Shown: in pieces, positions 48,985 through 57,218 of the stretch
Layout of the letters: each line of letters begins with the position of its first letter
How positions within the stretch are numbered: the first letter of the stretch is position 1
Assembly: GCA_016703325.1 (NCBI GenBank)
Contig: JADJCH010000064.1
Location: forward strand, 1 to 64,000
Direction of reading: 5' to 3'
Source: Burkholderiales bacterium
GTDB taxonomy: Bacteria > Pseudomonadota > Gammaproteobacteria > Burkholderiales > Burkholderiaceae_C
DNA: 64,000 nucleotides
Translations under genes and position numbers: made by a program
The notes under the pieces: generated by a model
Databases searched by the model: none
Told to the model about the DNA's origin: nothing
Seen by the model: the letters and a program-made list of their open reading frames with translations, nothing else

Positions 48985-49069
48985 CGCCCGCCGCGGCCGG
49001 CGCCCCTCACCGACCGAACCCCGCCGTGCTGCCCCGGCAGCCGGCCTTTGATTTCCTGACCCCGACGAC

Positions 49070-50785
49070 ATGTACCGCTACACCGACTTTGACCGCCAGT
49101 TCGTCCACGCCCGAGCGGCCCAGTTCCGCGACCAGCTGGAGCGCAACCTCGCCGGCTCGCTCACCGATGACGAGTTCCGCCCGCTGCGCCTGCAGAACGG
49201 CTGGTACATCCAGCGCCATGCGCCGATGCTGCGCGTGGCCGTGCCCTACGGCGCCATCTCCAGCGACCAGATCCGCGCGCTGGCCTCCATCGCCCGCGAC
49301 CTCGACCGCGGCTATGCGCATTTCACCACCCGCCAGAACGTCCAGTACAACTGGATCCCACTGGTGAAGTCGGCCGACGCGATGGACCGCCTGGCAGCAG
49401 TGGACATGCACGGCATCCAGACCAGCGGCAACTGCATCCGCAACATCACCACCGACGCCCTGGCCGGCGTGGCCGTTGATGAGGTGGTGGATCCTCGCCC
49501 CTACGCCGAAGTGCTGAGGCAGTGGAGCACGCTGCACCCGGAGTTCGCCTTCCTGCCGCGCAAGTTCAAGATCGCCATCTCCGGTGCCCGTGAGGACCGC
49601 GCCGCCATCGCCTGGCATGACGTGGGCCTGGAGCTGCAGCGCAACGCGGCCGGCGAGGTGGGCTTCCGCGTGCTGGTGGGCGGCGGCATGGGCCGCACCC
49701 CCATCGTGGCCAGCGAGATCCGCGCTTTCGTGCCCTGGCAACAGATCCTGCTGTACCTGGAGGCAGTTGTGCGCGTCTACAACCGCTTCGGCCGGCGCGA
49801 CAACCTCTATAAGGCGCGCATCAAGATCCTGGTGAAGGCCGAGGGTCAGAAGTACTTCGATGCCGTCAACGCCGAGTTCGACAACATCCTCCGCCGCGAC
49901 GTGAATGGCGCATCCCAGCTCATCCCGCAGGCCGAACTGGACCGCGTGGCCGCCAGTTTTGCCCGCCCGGCGGCCGTGCAGCCGCGCACCGACGCGGCAC
50001 TGGCCGCCGACGCCCCGCTGGCAACGCGCCGCTGGGTCGAGCGCAATGTGCACGCCCACCAGGTGCCCGGCTACCGGGCGGTGACGCTGTCGGTCAAGCG
50101 AGGCGGGCAGCCGCCGGGGGACGTCAGCGATGCGCAGATGGACGCCGCCGCCGACCTGGCCGACCGCTTCAGCTGCGGCGAACTGCGGGTCACCCACGAC
50201 CAGAACCTGCTGCTGCCCTGGGTGAAGAGCGACGACCTGGTCGCGCTGTACGAAGCCGCCAAGGCCGCCGGCTACGCCACACCCAACATCGGCCTGGTCA
50301 CCGACATGATCGCCTGCCCGGGCGGCGACTTCTGCGCCCTGGCCAACGCCCGTTCCATCCCGGTGGCCGAGGAGCTGACCGAGCGCCTGGCCGATCTGGA
50401 CGAGGTGTTCGACCTCGGTGACATCGACCTGCACATCAGCGGCTGCATCAACTCCTGCGGCCACCACCACAGCGGCCATATCGGCATCCTCGGCGTCGAC
50501 AAGGACGGCACCGAGTGGTACCAGGTCACGCTGGGTGGCTCCGACGGCAGCAACCACGCTCCGGTGGCCGTGCCGGGCAAGGTGATCGGCCCGTCCTTTG
50601 CCGCCAGCGAGATCGCCGATGCGGTGGAGGCCATCCTCGACACCTACCGCGCCCAGCGCCAAACGAACGAGAAGTTCATCGACGCCGTCAAGCGCCTGGG
50701 CCTGGAGCCCTTCAAGGCAGCGGCCAACGCCTGCCGCACCACCACCGCCCGCCACGGCGAGCCCGCTGAAGCCGCTGCAGCCTGA
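49070..50785 (+). CDS. cysI: Assimilatory sulfite reductase hemoprotein (nitrite/sulfite reductase family)
   Basis: Reduces sulfite to sulfide with a siroheme-[4Fe-4S] centre. The 571-residue protein has the two ferredoxin-like half domains and the siroheme motif segments: YAHFTTRQNVQYNWI near residue 84 and SGNCIRNITTDA near 123 in the first repeat. Cluster cysteines are in ACPGGDFCALA near 418 and HISGCINSCGHHHSGH near 457. No flavoprotein subunit (cysJ) gene is nearby, so electrons probably come from ferredoxin; fdxA and a ferredoxin-NADP reductase lie downstream. The gene starts 85 bases after the TauE/SafE gene. Confidence 0.93.
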   Translation: MYRYTDFDRQFVHARAAQFRDQLERNLAGSLTDDEFRPLRLQNGWYIQRHAPMLRVAVPYGAISSDQIRALASIARDLDRGYAHFTTRQNVQYNWIPLVKSADAMDRLAAVDMHGIQTSGNCIRNITTDALAGVAVDEVVDPRPYAEVLRQWSTLHPEFAFLPRKFKIAISGAREDRAAIAWHDVGLELQRNAAGEVGFRVLVGGGMGRTPIVASEIRAFVPWQQILLYLEAVVRVYNRFGRRDNLYKARIKILVKAEGQKYFDAVNAEFDNILRRDVNGASQLIPQAELDRVAASFARPAAVQPRTDAALAADAPLATRRWVERNVHAHQVPGYRAVTLSVKRGGQPPGDVSDAQMDAAADLADRFSCGELRVTHDQNLLLPWVKSDDLVALYEAAKAAGYATPNIGLVTDMIACPGGDFCALANARSIPVAEELTERLADLDEVFDLGDIDLHISGCINSCGHHHSGHIGILGVDKDGTEWYQVTLGGSDGSNHAPVAVPGKVIGPSFAASEIADAVEAILDTYRAQRQTNEKFIDAVKRLGLEPFKAAANACRTTTARHGEPAEAAAA

Positions 50786-50818
50786 CCGACCAGGCCAAAG
50801 ACAAGACCTGACCCCATC

Positions 50819-51352
50819 ATGAAATTCATCGACACCCACCACGACGCCTGGCGCACCGCCGGTGGCGAAGACGGCCCGATCCCGCACCCTGCGGCAAAGG
50901 AAGGCCTGCTGTTGACGCTGGAGCAGTGGCATGCCGTGCGCGAGACCTGGCCGGCCGGACTGCGTACGGGCGTGACGCTGGCCAACACCGTGGACATCGA
51001 GACGCTGGAGGCGGACCTGCCGCGCCTGGCGCTGGTGGCCCTGCAGTTCCCGAAGTGGACCGACGGCCGCGCCTACAGCCAGGCCCATGTGCTGCGCGTG
51101 CGGCTTGGCTACGGCGGCGAGGTCCGCGCCACCGGCGATGTGCTGGTGGACATGCTGCCGCTGCTGCAGCGCACCGGCTTCGACGCGGTGCAGCTGCGCC
51201 GCGACCAGTCGGTGGACGCGGCCGAGCGGGCATTGGGCTTCTTTGCCGGGCACTACCAGCGCGATGCACTGGAGCGCCGCCCGCTGTTCGCCCGCCCGGC
51301 CGACGAGGCCACCCGCGAAGCCGAGTTCCTGCAGGAGGGAGCCTCCATATGA
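50819..51352 (+). CDS. DUF934 protein linked to sulfite reductase
   Basis: A 177-residue DUF934 protein, nearly always encoded between cysI and cysH in beta- and alphaproteobacteria. Family segments are LANTVDIETLEADLPRLALV near residue 52, LQFPKWTDGRAYSQAHVLR near 75, RATGDVLVDMLPLLQRTGFD and an FAGHYQRDA tail. The exact function is unknown; it is predicted to be an oxidoreductase-associated factor of sulfite reduction. Stop and cysH start overlap (ATGA). Confidence 0.9.
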   Translation: MKFIDTHHDAWRTAGGEDGPIPHPAAKEGLLLTLEQWHAVRETWPAGLRTGVTLANTVDIETLEADLPRLALVALQFPKWTDGRAYSQAHVLRVRLGYGGEVRATGDVLVDMLPLLQRTGFDAVQLRRDQSVDAAERALGFFAGHYQRDALERRPLFARPADEATREAEFLQEGASI

Positions 51353-52107
51353 GCGCCATCGTGTTGTACGCCCGCGCCACCGCCGGCTTCGACGATCGCC
51401 TGGCCACGACGCTGCAGATCCTGCGCGACGCTGCCGCCGCCCACCCGGGCCGCATCGTGCTGGCCACCAGTCTGGGGGCCGAAGACCAGGTGCTGACCGA
51501 CCTGATCGTGCGCCACGGCCTGCCGATCGCCATCGGCACGCTGGAAACCGGCGCACTGCACCCGCAGACCGCCGAGCTGATCGGCCGCACCGAAAACCGG
51601 TATGCCGACCGGGGCCTGAAGATCGAGGTGTATCGACCGAAAACCGAGGCCGTGATCGAATTTGTACGGAACAACGGCGAGCGGGCGATGTACGAGAGCA
51701 TCGATCTGCGCAAGGCCTGCTGCGGCATCCGCAAGCTGGAGCCGCTGGCGCGCATGCTGGCCGAGCGCAGCGCCTGGGTGACCGGCCTGCGCCGCGAGCA
51801 GAGCGACGCGCGCGGCGTGGTCGCCGCCCTGGGCACCGACGACCACGGCCGCGTCAAGGTGAACGCCCTGGTGGACTGGACCTGGGCCGACGTGTGGCAC
51901 TACATCGCCACGAACGACGTGCCCTACAACCCGCTGCACGACGAGTTCATGCCCAGCATCGGCTGCGCGCCCTGCACCCGCGCCATCGCGGTGGGTGAGC
52001 CCTTCCGCGCCGGGCGCTGGTGGTGGGAAGACGAAAAGGCCAAGGAATGTGGACTGCACGTGCCCCAGGCTCCCGCTGCCGAGGCGTCCGCGCTGCCGCC
52101 ACGCTGA
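51349..52107 (+). CDS. cysH: APS-type adenylyl-sulfate reductase (CysH)
   Basis: Reduces activated sulfate to sulfite using thioredoxin or glutathione. The 252-residue protein has the nucleotide site (LATSLGAEDQVLTDL near residue 39), GTLETGALHPQT and TGLRREQSDARG. The cluster cysteines of the APS-type enzyme are present: KACCGIRK near 123 and GCAPCTR near 206, so it should bind a [4Fe-4S] cluster and use APS rather than PAPS. The active Cys is in ECGLH near 234. No cysC is nearby, which agrees. The ATG at 51349 overlaps DUF934. Confidence 0.93.
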   Translation: MSAIVLYARATAGFDDRLATTLQILRDAAAAHPGRIVLATSLGAEDQVLTDLIVRHGLPIAIGTLETGALHPQTAELIGRTENRYADRGLKIEVYRPKTEAVIEFVRNNGERAMYESIDLRKACCGIRKLEPLARMLAERSAWVTGLRREQSDARGVVAALGTDDHGRVKVNALVDWTWADVWHYIATNDVPYNPLHDEFMPSIGCAPCTRAIAVGEPFRAGRWWWEDEKAKECGLHVPQAPAAEASALPPR

Positions 52108-52133
52108 ACCCACCCCGACTCCGAAAACAAGCC

Positions 52134-53105
52134 ATGAACGCCCCCATGTCCCTGACGAACCTGCTCCCCGAGGTGGACCACCGCCACCTCGATGCCCTGG
52201 AAGAAGAGGCCATCTTCATCCTGCGTGAAGTCGCCGGTGCCTTCGAGCGCCCCGGCCTGCTGTTCTCCAGCGGCAAGGACTCCTGCGTCGTGCTGCACCT
52301 GGCCGAAAAGGCCTTCAAGCGCAAGGTCAGCCAGGAGGGTGAACGCCCGCGCTTTGCCGGCAAGCTGCCCTTCCCGCTGGTGCACGTCGACACGGGCCAC
52401 AACTTCCCGGAGGTGATCCAGTTCCGCGACGAGCGCGTGGCCGAGATGGGCGAGCGCCTGATCGTCGGTCACCTCGAAGACTCGATGCGCAACGGCACGA
52501 TCCGCCTGGCCCACCCGCTGGAGTCGCGCAACGGCCACCAGACGGTGACGCTGCTGGAGACCATCGAGGAGCACCGCTTCGACTGCATGATCGGCGGCGC
52601 CCGGCGTGACGAGGAGAAGGCGCGTGCCAAGGAGCGCATCTTCAGCCACCGCGACGCCTTCGGCCAGTGGCAGCCCAAGGAGCAGCGCCCCGAGCTGTGG
52701 ACACTGTTCAACACCCGCATCAAGCCGGGCGAACACTTCCGCGCCTTCCCGATCAGCAACTGGACCGAGCTGGATGTGTGGCTGTACATCGCCCGCGAAA
52801 ACATCCCGCTGCCCAGCATCTACTACACCCACAAGCGCGAGATCTACCGCAAGAAGGGTCTGCTGGTGCCGGTGACCGAGGTGACGCCGCCGGAGGCCGA
52901 CGACCTGATCGAGACGGTGGACGTGCGCTTTCGCACCGTGGGCGACATGACCTGCACCTGCCCGGTGGAAAGCCTGGCCAGCAGCACCGCCGACATCGTT
53001 GCCGAGACGCTGCAGGTCACCGTGAGCGAGCGCGGTGCCACCCGCATGGACGACCGCACCTCCGAGGCCTCGATGGAGCGCCGCAAGAAGGAAGGGTATT
53101 TTTGA
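52134..53105 (+). CDS. cysD: Sulfate adenylyltransferase subunit 2 (CysD)
   Basis: The PP-loop ATPase subunit of the ATP sulfurylase that makes APS. The 323-residue product has LLFSSGKDSCVVLHLA near residue 43 (SGKDS P-loop), HVDTGHNFPEV near 83, MIGGARRDEEKARAKERIFS near 150 and the C-terminal TVGDMTCTCPVES. The ATG at 52134 is preceded by a weak ribosome site (GAAAACAAGCC). It begins 26 bases after cysH. CysN is encoded 98 bases downstream, beyond a repeat element. Confidence 0.95.
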   Translation: MNAPMSLTNLLPEVDHRHLDALEEEAIFILREVAGAFERPGLLFSSGKDSCVVLHLAEKAFKRKVSQEGERPRFAGKLPFPLVHVDTGHNFPEVIQFRDERVAEMGERLIVGHLEDSMRNGTIRLAHPLESRNGHQTVTLLETIEEHRFDCMIGGARRDEEKARAKERIFSHRDAFGQWQPKEQRPELWTLFNTRIKPGEHFRAFPISNWTELDVWLYIARENIPLPSIYYTHKREIYRKKGLLVPVTEVTPPEADDLIETVDVRFRTVGDMTCTCPVESLASSTADIVAETLQVTVSERGATRMDDRTSEASMERRKKEGYF

Positions 53106-53109
53106 CCCC

Positions 53110-53165
53110 CAAGCTTCCTTCGGTCGCTGCCCCCCGAGGGGGCGCCTTGCGCCGGACCGGCAAAG
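53110..53165. repeat. Dispersed-type repeat with a perfect hairpin in the cysD-cysN gap
   Basis: Between cysD and cysN, AAGCTTCCTTCGGTCGCTGC leads to a perfect GCCCCC-CGA-GGGGGC hairpin (53129-53143) and GCCTTGCGCCGGACCGGCAA. Sequences of this kind occur as intergenic repeats in several Burkholderiales genomes. It could act as an RNA-stability element or partial attenuator. No second copy was noticed in the window. Confidence 0.6.
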
Positions 53166-53203
53166 CCGGATCCAGGCAAGTGGCTTGCTAAAGATTGAAC
53201 ACC

Positions 53204-54565
53204 ATGAGCACTGTACACATTGACGCCGGCGAAGAGCTGGCCCACAAGGCGCTGCGTTTCCTGACCGCCGGCAGCGTGGACGACGGCAAGAGCACGCTGA
53301 TCGGCCGCCTGCTGTTCGACAGCCGCGGCATCCTGGCCGACAAGCTGGACGCGCTGGAGAAGCGCGCCGCGGGCGCCCCGATCGACCTGTCGCTGCTCAC
53401 CGACGGCCTGGAGGCCGAACGTGAGCAGGGCATCACCATCGACGTCGCCTACCAGTACTTCGCCACCAAGAAGCGCAAGTTCATCATCGCCGATGCCCCG
53501 GGCCACGAGCAGTACACCCGCAACATGGTGACCGCCGCCGCCGGCAGCGACGCCGCGGTGGTGCTGGTGGACATCACCAAGCTGGACGTGGCCGCCGCCG
53601 ACGTGCCGCTGCTGCCGCAAACCCGCCGCCACAGCCTGCTGGCGCGCCTGCTGCGCGTGCCCACCCTCGTGTTTGCCGTCAACAAGCTCGACGCGATCAC
53701 CGAGAACACCCAGGCCGCGTTCGAGAACGTCGCGCGGGCGCTGACCAAGTTCGCTGCCGAGGCGGGCATCGTCGTCAAGGGCATCGTCCCGGTGTCCGCC
53801 CTGCGCGGCGACAACGTGGCTACGCCCTCGGCCAACTGGGACTGGTACAGCGGCCCGACGCTGCTGCAGATCCTGGAGGGCCTGCCCGTCACCGACGAGT
53901 CGCATGACGGCCACCTGCTCGTGCCGGTGCAGTATGTGGCCCGGGATGAAGCGTCCGATGGCGGGGGCACGGGGCATCAACACCGCGTGATGTGGGGCCG
54001 CATCGCCCACGGCAGCGTGAAGGCCGGTGACTCGGTGCAGATCTTCCCCAGCGGCGAGACCGCCATCGTCGCCGCCGTGCGCCACGCCGGCAGCGATGTG
54101 GACAGCTGCACGGCCGGCCAGTCCGCCGGCATCGTGCTGGACCGCCAGGTGGATGTCTCGCGCGGCGACTGGATCTTCACCCCCGGCAGCGCCAGCGTGA
54201 AGCAGGAGTTCGAGGCCACCCTGGCCTGGCTGGACACCGAACCCGCCGTGATCGGCCGCAAGTACTGGCTGCGCCACGGCAACCGCTGGGTGCAGGCGCG
54301 CATCACCTCGATCGACCATCGGCTGGACATCCACTCGCTGGAAGAAGTCGACGCCCACCAGCTCGGCGTCAACGAGATCGGCCGGGTGCAGCTGCAGACC
54401 CAGCAGCCGCTGCCGCTGGAGGACTACGCCGCCAACCGCGCTGCCGGTGCACTGATCGTCGTCGACCCGACCACCAACCGCACCAGCGGCGCCCTGTTGG
54501 TTGGAAACGCCGCAGCCGGGGCCACGGGCGGGACGGCCCTGCGCGCAGCCGGAAACGAAGATTGA
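53204..54565 (+). CDS. cysN: Sulfate adenylyltransferase subunit 1 (CysN, GTPase)
   Basis: The GTPase subunit that drives APS synthesis with CysD. EF-Tu-like motifs are all present: GSVDDGKST near residue 23 (G1), EREQGITIDVAYQYF near 70 (G2), DAPGHEQY near 91 (G3), NKLD near 158 (G4) and SAL near 196 (G5). Two beta-barrel domains follow. Length 453 aa fits the stand-alone CysN rather than the CysNC fusion. The ATG at 53204 is preceded by AAAGATTG. Confidence 0.95.
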   Translation: MSTVHIDAGEELAHKALRFLTAGSVDDGKSTLIGRLLFDSRGILADKLDALEKRAAGAPIDLSLLTDGLEAEREQGITIDVAYQYFATKKRKFIIADAPGHEQYTRNMVTAAAGSDAAVVLVDITKLDVAAADVPLLPQTRRHSLLARLLRVPTLVFAVNKLDAITENTQAAFENVARALTKFAAEAGIVVKGIVPVSALRGDNVATPSANWDWYSGPTLLQILEGLPVTDESHDGHLLVPVQYVARDEASDGGGTGHQHRVMWGRIAHGSVKAGDSVQIFPSGETAIVAAVRHAGSDVDSCTAGQSAGIVLDRQVDVSRGDWIFTPGSASVKQEFEATLAWLDTEPAVIGRKYWLRHGNRWVQARITSIDHRLDIHSLEEVDAHQLGVNEIGRVQLQTQQPLPLEDYAANRAAGALIVVDPTTNRTSGALLVGNAAAGATGGTALRAAGNED

Positions 54566-54628
54566 GATCGATCAAGATGGTTGACCGCGGCGGTCGGAAA
54601 TCACCCCTCCTCAGGGCATGATCACGCG

Positions 54629-55381
54629 ATGGCCACCGTCATCTTCATTGGCGCCGGACCCGGCGCCACCGATCTCATCACCCTGCGCGGCGCACGCTGG
54701 CTCGGCAAAGCCGACGTGGTGCTCTTTGATGCCCTCACAGACCCGGAACTGCGCGACATGGCGCCCCAGGCCGAATGGATCGACGTTGGCAAACGCGGTT
54801 ATGCCCATGCGATGGCACAGGAGCGCATCAACGCCCTGCTGGTGGAGCATGGCAGCCGCAGCGACATCGCGGTGGTGGCCCGCCTCAAGGGCGGCGACCC
54901 CAACCTGTTCGGCCGGCTGGAGGAGGAGCTGATCGCCCTCGATCAGGCCGGCATCTCCTGCGAGGTGGTGCCCGGAGTGACCTCCGCCATCGCCGCGGCA
55001 GCCGGTACCCACCGGCCGCTGACGCGCCGGGGGGTGGGCCGCAGCGTCAGCTTCGCCACCGCCATGACCCGCTCCGGCGAGGTCCAGGGCTGCCGCAGTG
55101 CCGACACCGAGGTGTTCTACATGGCCGGCCAGAAGCTGGCGATCCTGGCCGAGCAGCTGCTGCAGGTCGGCTGGAGCGTCGAGACACCGGTGCTGCTGGT
55201 GTCCGACGCCGGCACGCGGCAGGAACAGGCCAGCGAAACCACGGTCGGCCGCCTGGCGTCTGCGGGCGAACGGCACGCGGGCCGACCGACGATTGTGATC
55301 GTGGGGGCCGGTGCGCGGCCAGTGCTGGCCCGCGATGCCGTGGTCGGCAACCTGCTGCCGCCCAGCGGTGCGGCAGCTTGA
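54629..55381 (+). CDS. cobA: Uroporphyrinogen-III C-methyltransferase (SUMT)
   Basis: Methylates uroporphyrinogen III twice with SAM to give precorrin-2, the start of siroheme synthesis. The 250-residue protein shows VIFIGAGPGATDLITLRG near residue 4, VARLKGGDPNLFGRLEEE near 85 and VPGVTSAIAAAAGTHRPLTRRG near 113. It has only the methyltransferase domain, not the dehydrogenase/ferrochelatase part of CysG. Its place after cysN fits siroheme supply for CysI. The ATG at 54629 aligns with the family start. Confidence 0.93.
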   Translation: MATVIFIGAGPGATDLITLRGARWLGKADVVLFDALTDPELRDMAPQAEWIDVGKRGYAHAMAQERINALLVEHGSRSDIAVVARLKGGDPNLFGRLEEELIALDQAGISCEVVPGVTSAIAAAAGTHRPLTRRGVGRSVSFATAMTRSGEVQGCRSADTEVFYMAGQKLAILAEQLLQVGWSVETPVLLVSDAGTRQEQASETTVGRLASAGERHAGRPTIVIVGAGARPVLARDAVVGNLLPPSGAAA

Positions 55382-55545
55382 TCCCTGTCATGTGAACACC
55401 GGCGCAGAGTCCATCCCGTTGCCTTGCCCTTTGACCGTCACGTCCCTTCCGGACCTCTAAAATTCACAAGTTTTGTCCGCAGCGGCCCGCAACCGGCGTG
55501 GCGCAGCAGGCAGTCGGTTTCATTTTCACTTTCACGCTCACTCCC

Positions 55546-55869
55546 ATGACTCACGTCGTCCTCGAAGCCTGCATCCGCTGCAAGTACACCGACTGTGTGG
55601 ACGTCTGCCCCGTCGACTGCTTCCGCGAAGGCCCCAACTTCCTGGCCATCGATCCGGACGAGTGCATCGACTGCGCCGTCTGCATCCCCGAATGCCCGGT
55701 GGGCGCCATCCTGCCGGAGGAGGATGTGCCGGCCGATCAGCAGGACTACATCGCGCTCAATGCCGAGCTGGCCAAGGGCTGGCCCAGCATCACCAAACGC
55801 AAGAACCCGCTGCCCGACCACGCCGAGTGGAAGGACCGCACCGGCAAACTCGGCGAGCTCAAGCGCTGA
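55546..55869 (+). CDS. fdxA: 7Fe-type ferredoxin FdxA
   Basis: A 107-residue low-potential ferredoxin. Clusters are marked by CIRCKYTDCVDVCPVDC near residue 9 and CIDCAVCIPECPVG near 40, the pattern of FdxA proteins with one [3Fe-4S] and one [4Fe-4S] cluster. The tail (LAKGWPSITKRKNPLPDH) is the usual FdxA extension. It is followed after 37 bases by a ferredoxin-NADP reductase and preceded by 164 bases that could hold its own promoter (TAAAAT at 55458). It may pass electrons to CysI. Confidence 0.95.
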   Translation: MTHVVLEACIRCKYTDCVDVCPVDCFREGPNFLAIDPDECIDCAVCIPECPVGAILPEEDVPADQQDYIALNAELAKGWPSITKRKNPLPDHAEWKDRTGKLGELKR

Positions 55870-55906
55870 AGCGCTGATCCCCCGCCCCCTGCCAACCTTG
55901 GCGCCC

Positions 55907-57013
55907 GTGGACCCGTCCAGCGACGCCACCGTGGTCGAAACCGACGCGGTGGTCATCGGCGCCGGTCCGGTGGGGCTGTGGCAGGTGTTCCAGTGCGGCC
56001 TGCTCGGCCTGCGCTGCCATGTCGTGGACGTGCTGCCCGAAGTGGGCGGCCAGTGCATCGAGCTCTACGCCGACAAGCTGCTCTACGACATCCCCGGCCT
56101 GCCGCCGACCAGCGGCCGCGACTTCGCCGCCCAGCTGCAGCAGCAGGTGCGCCCCTTCGAGCCGGTGTTCCACCTGGGTTGCCAGGTCACCGCCCTCAAC
56201 CGGCAGGCCGACGGCCGCTTCGACCTCTCCACCAGCGGCTGCGACCAGGTGCTGCGCTGCCGGCATGTGTTCATCGCCGCCGGGGTCGGCGCCTTCCTGC
56301 CGCGCAAGCTCGCGCTGGCCGGGCTCGACAGTTTCACGCCGGCATCGGTCACCTACCACCAGCTGCCCGCCGACGGCGTGAGCGGCCGTCACATCGTGGT
56401 CGTCGGGGGCGAGGACGCCGCCCTGCAGATGGCGGTCGACCTGGCCTCCGGCAGCGACGACCGCAGCAGCAGCGACCACCCCGCCTCGGTCACGCTGCTG
56501 CACCGCCGCGACCAGTTCAGCAGCGACGACGGCATCCTGCTGGCCCGCTTCGACCTGCTGCGGCGCAGCGGCTTGCTGCAGGTCTGCATCGGTCAACCGG
56601 TGGAGCCGGTCGAATCGGGTGGGCCTGACGGCCCCGTGCTGGCAGGCCTGCGCATCGCACCGCCGGAAGGCGACGAGTTCAACTTGCCGCTGGACCGGCT
56701 GATCGTCTGCCTCGGCCTCAGCCCACGGCTGGGCCCCATCGCCGACTGGGGCCTGGTGATGGAGCGCAAGCAGCTGACGGTGGACACCGCCCGCTTCGAA
56801 ACTTCGGTGTCCGGCATCTACGCGGTGGGCGACGTGGTCACCTACCCCGGCAAACGCAAACTCATCGCCTGCGGCTTCCACGAAGCCATCCTGGCCGCCT
56901 TCGCCGCCGCCGAGCGCGACCGCGGCGGCCCGGTGCCGCTGGAATACACCACCAGCAGCAAAACCCTGCAGAACCGGCTGGGTGTGCAGGGCTCCGCAAC
57001 AAACGCGTCATAA
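55907..57013 (+). CDS. Ferredoxin-NADP reductase, thioredoxin-reductase-like
   Basis: A 368-residue FAD/NAD(P) protein of the TrxR-like ferredoxin-NADP reductase family (no CxxC redox centre). Motifs are VVIGAGPVGLWQVFQCGLLG near residue 14 (FAD), VGGQCIELYADKLLYDIPG near 47, VVVGGEDAALQMAVDL near 166 (NADPH) and GIYAVGDVVTYPGKRKLIACG near 302. It probably moves electrons from NADPH to FdxA. I chose the GTG at 55907; TTG at 55898 is also in frame. No ATG is available before the FAD motif. Confidence 0.88.
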   Translation: MDPSSDATVVETDAVVIGAGPVGLWQVFQCGLLGLRCHVVDVLPEVGGQCIELYADKLLYDIPGLPPTSGRDFAAQLQQQVRPFEPVFHLGCQVTALNRQADGRFDLSTSGCDQVLRCRHVFIAAGVGAFLPRKLALAGLDSFTPASVTYHQLPADGVSGRHIVVVGGEDAALQMAVDLASGSDDRSSSDHPASVTLLHRRDQFSSDDGILLARFDLLRRSGLLQVCIGQPVEPVESGGPDGPVLAGLRIAPPEGDEFNLPLDRLIVCLGLSPRLGPIADWGLVMERKQLTVDTARFETSVSGIYAVGDVVTYPGKRKLIACGFHEAILAAFAAAERDRGGPVPLEYTTSSKTLQNRLGVQGSATNAS

Positions 57014-57053
57014 TCACGTCCGGCCTGCAGAGATCCTTCTCGTGCAGGCCATC

Positions 57054-57150
57054 CGCTAGGGGTGTTGTGGCAATCACTGATTGCCGCGACTGAGAAAGTC
57101 CCTTTGAACCTGATTGAGGTAATCCTCGCGCAGGGAAGCATCTGTCGACG
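57054..57150 (+). ncRNA. TPP (THI-box) riboswitch
   Basis: Conserved TPP aptamer blocks appear in order: CTAGGGGTG, a variable P3 stem (GGCAATCACTGATTGCC), CTGAGA at 57089-57094, TTTGAACCTGATTGAGG, then TAATCCTCGCGCAGGGAAGC. These match the pyrimidine-binding and pyrophosphate-binding halves of the thiamine pyrophosphate riboswitch. It lies about 70 bases before the ATG of the TonB-dependent receptor, so thiamine pyrophosphate should repress that gene. Confidence 0.93.
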
Positions 57151-57218
57151 CCGCAGCCCCACCCTCGGGACTGCGCGGTCCACGGACCGCCGACCTGCCA
57201 TCGCTTGCTGCATTCACG

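Noticed and set aside
49007..51556. 849-residue minus-strand frame opposite cysI-DUF934-cysH
   Set aside because: It is complementary to well-conserved genes, is rich in Gly/Val/His of shadow type, and has no domain.
51349..52107. PAPS reductase
   Set aside because: The CC...CxxC cluster cysteines identify the APS-type enzyme, and no APS kinase gene is present.
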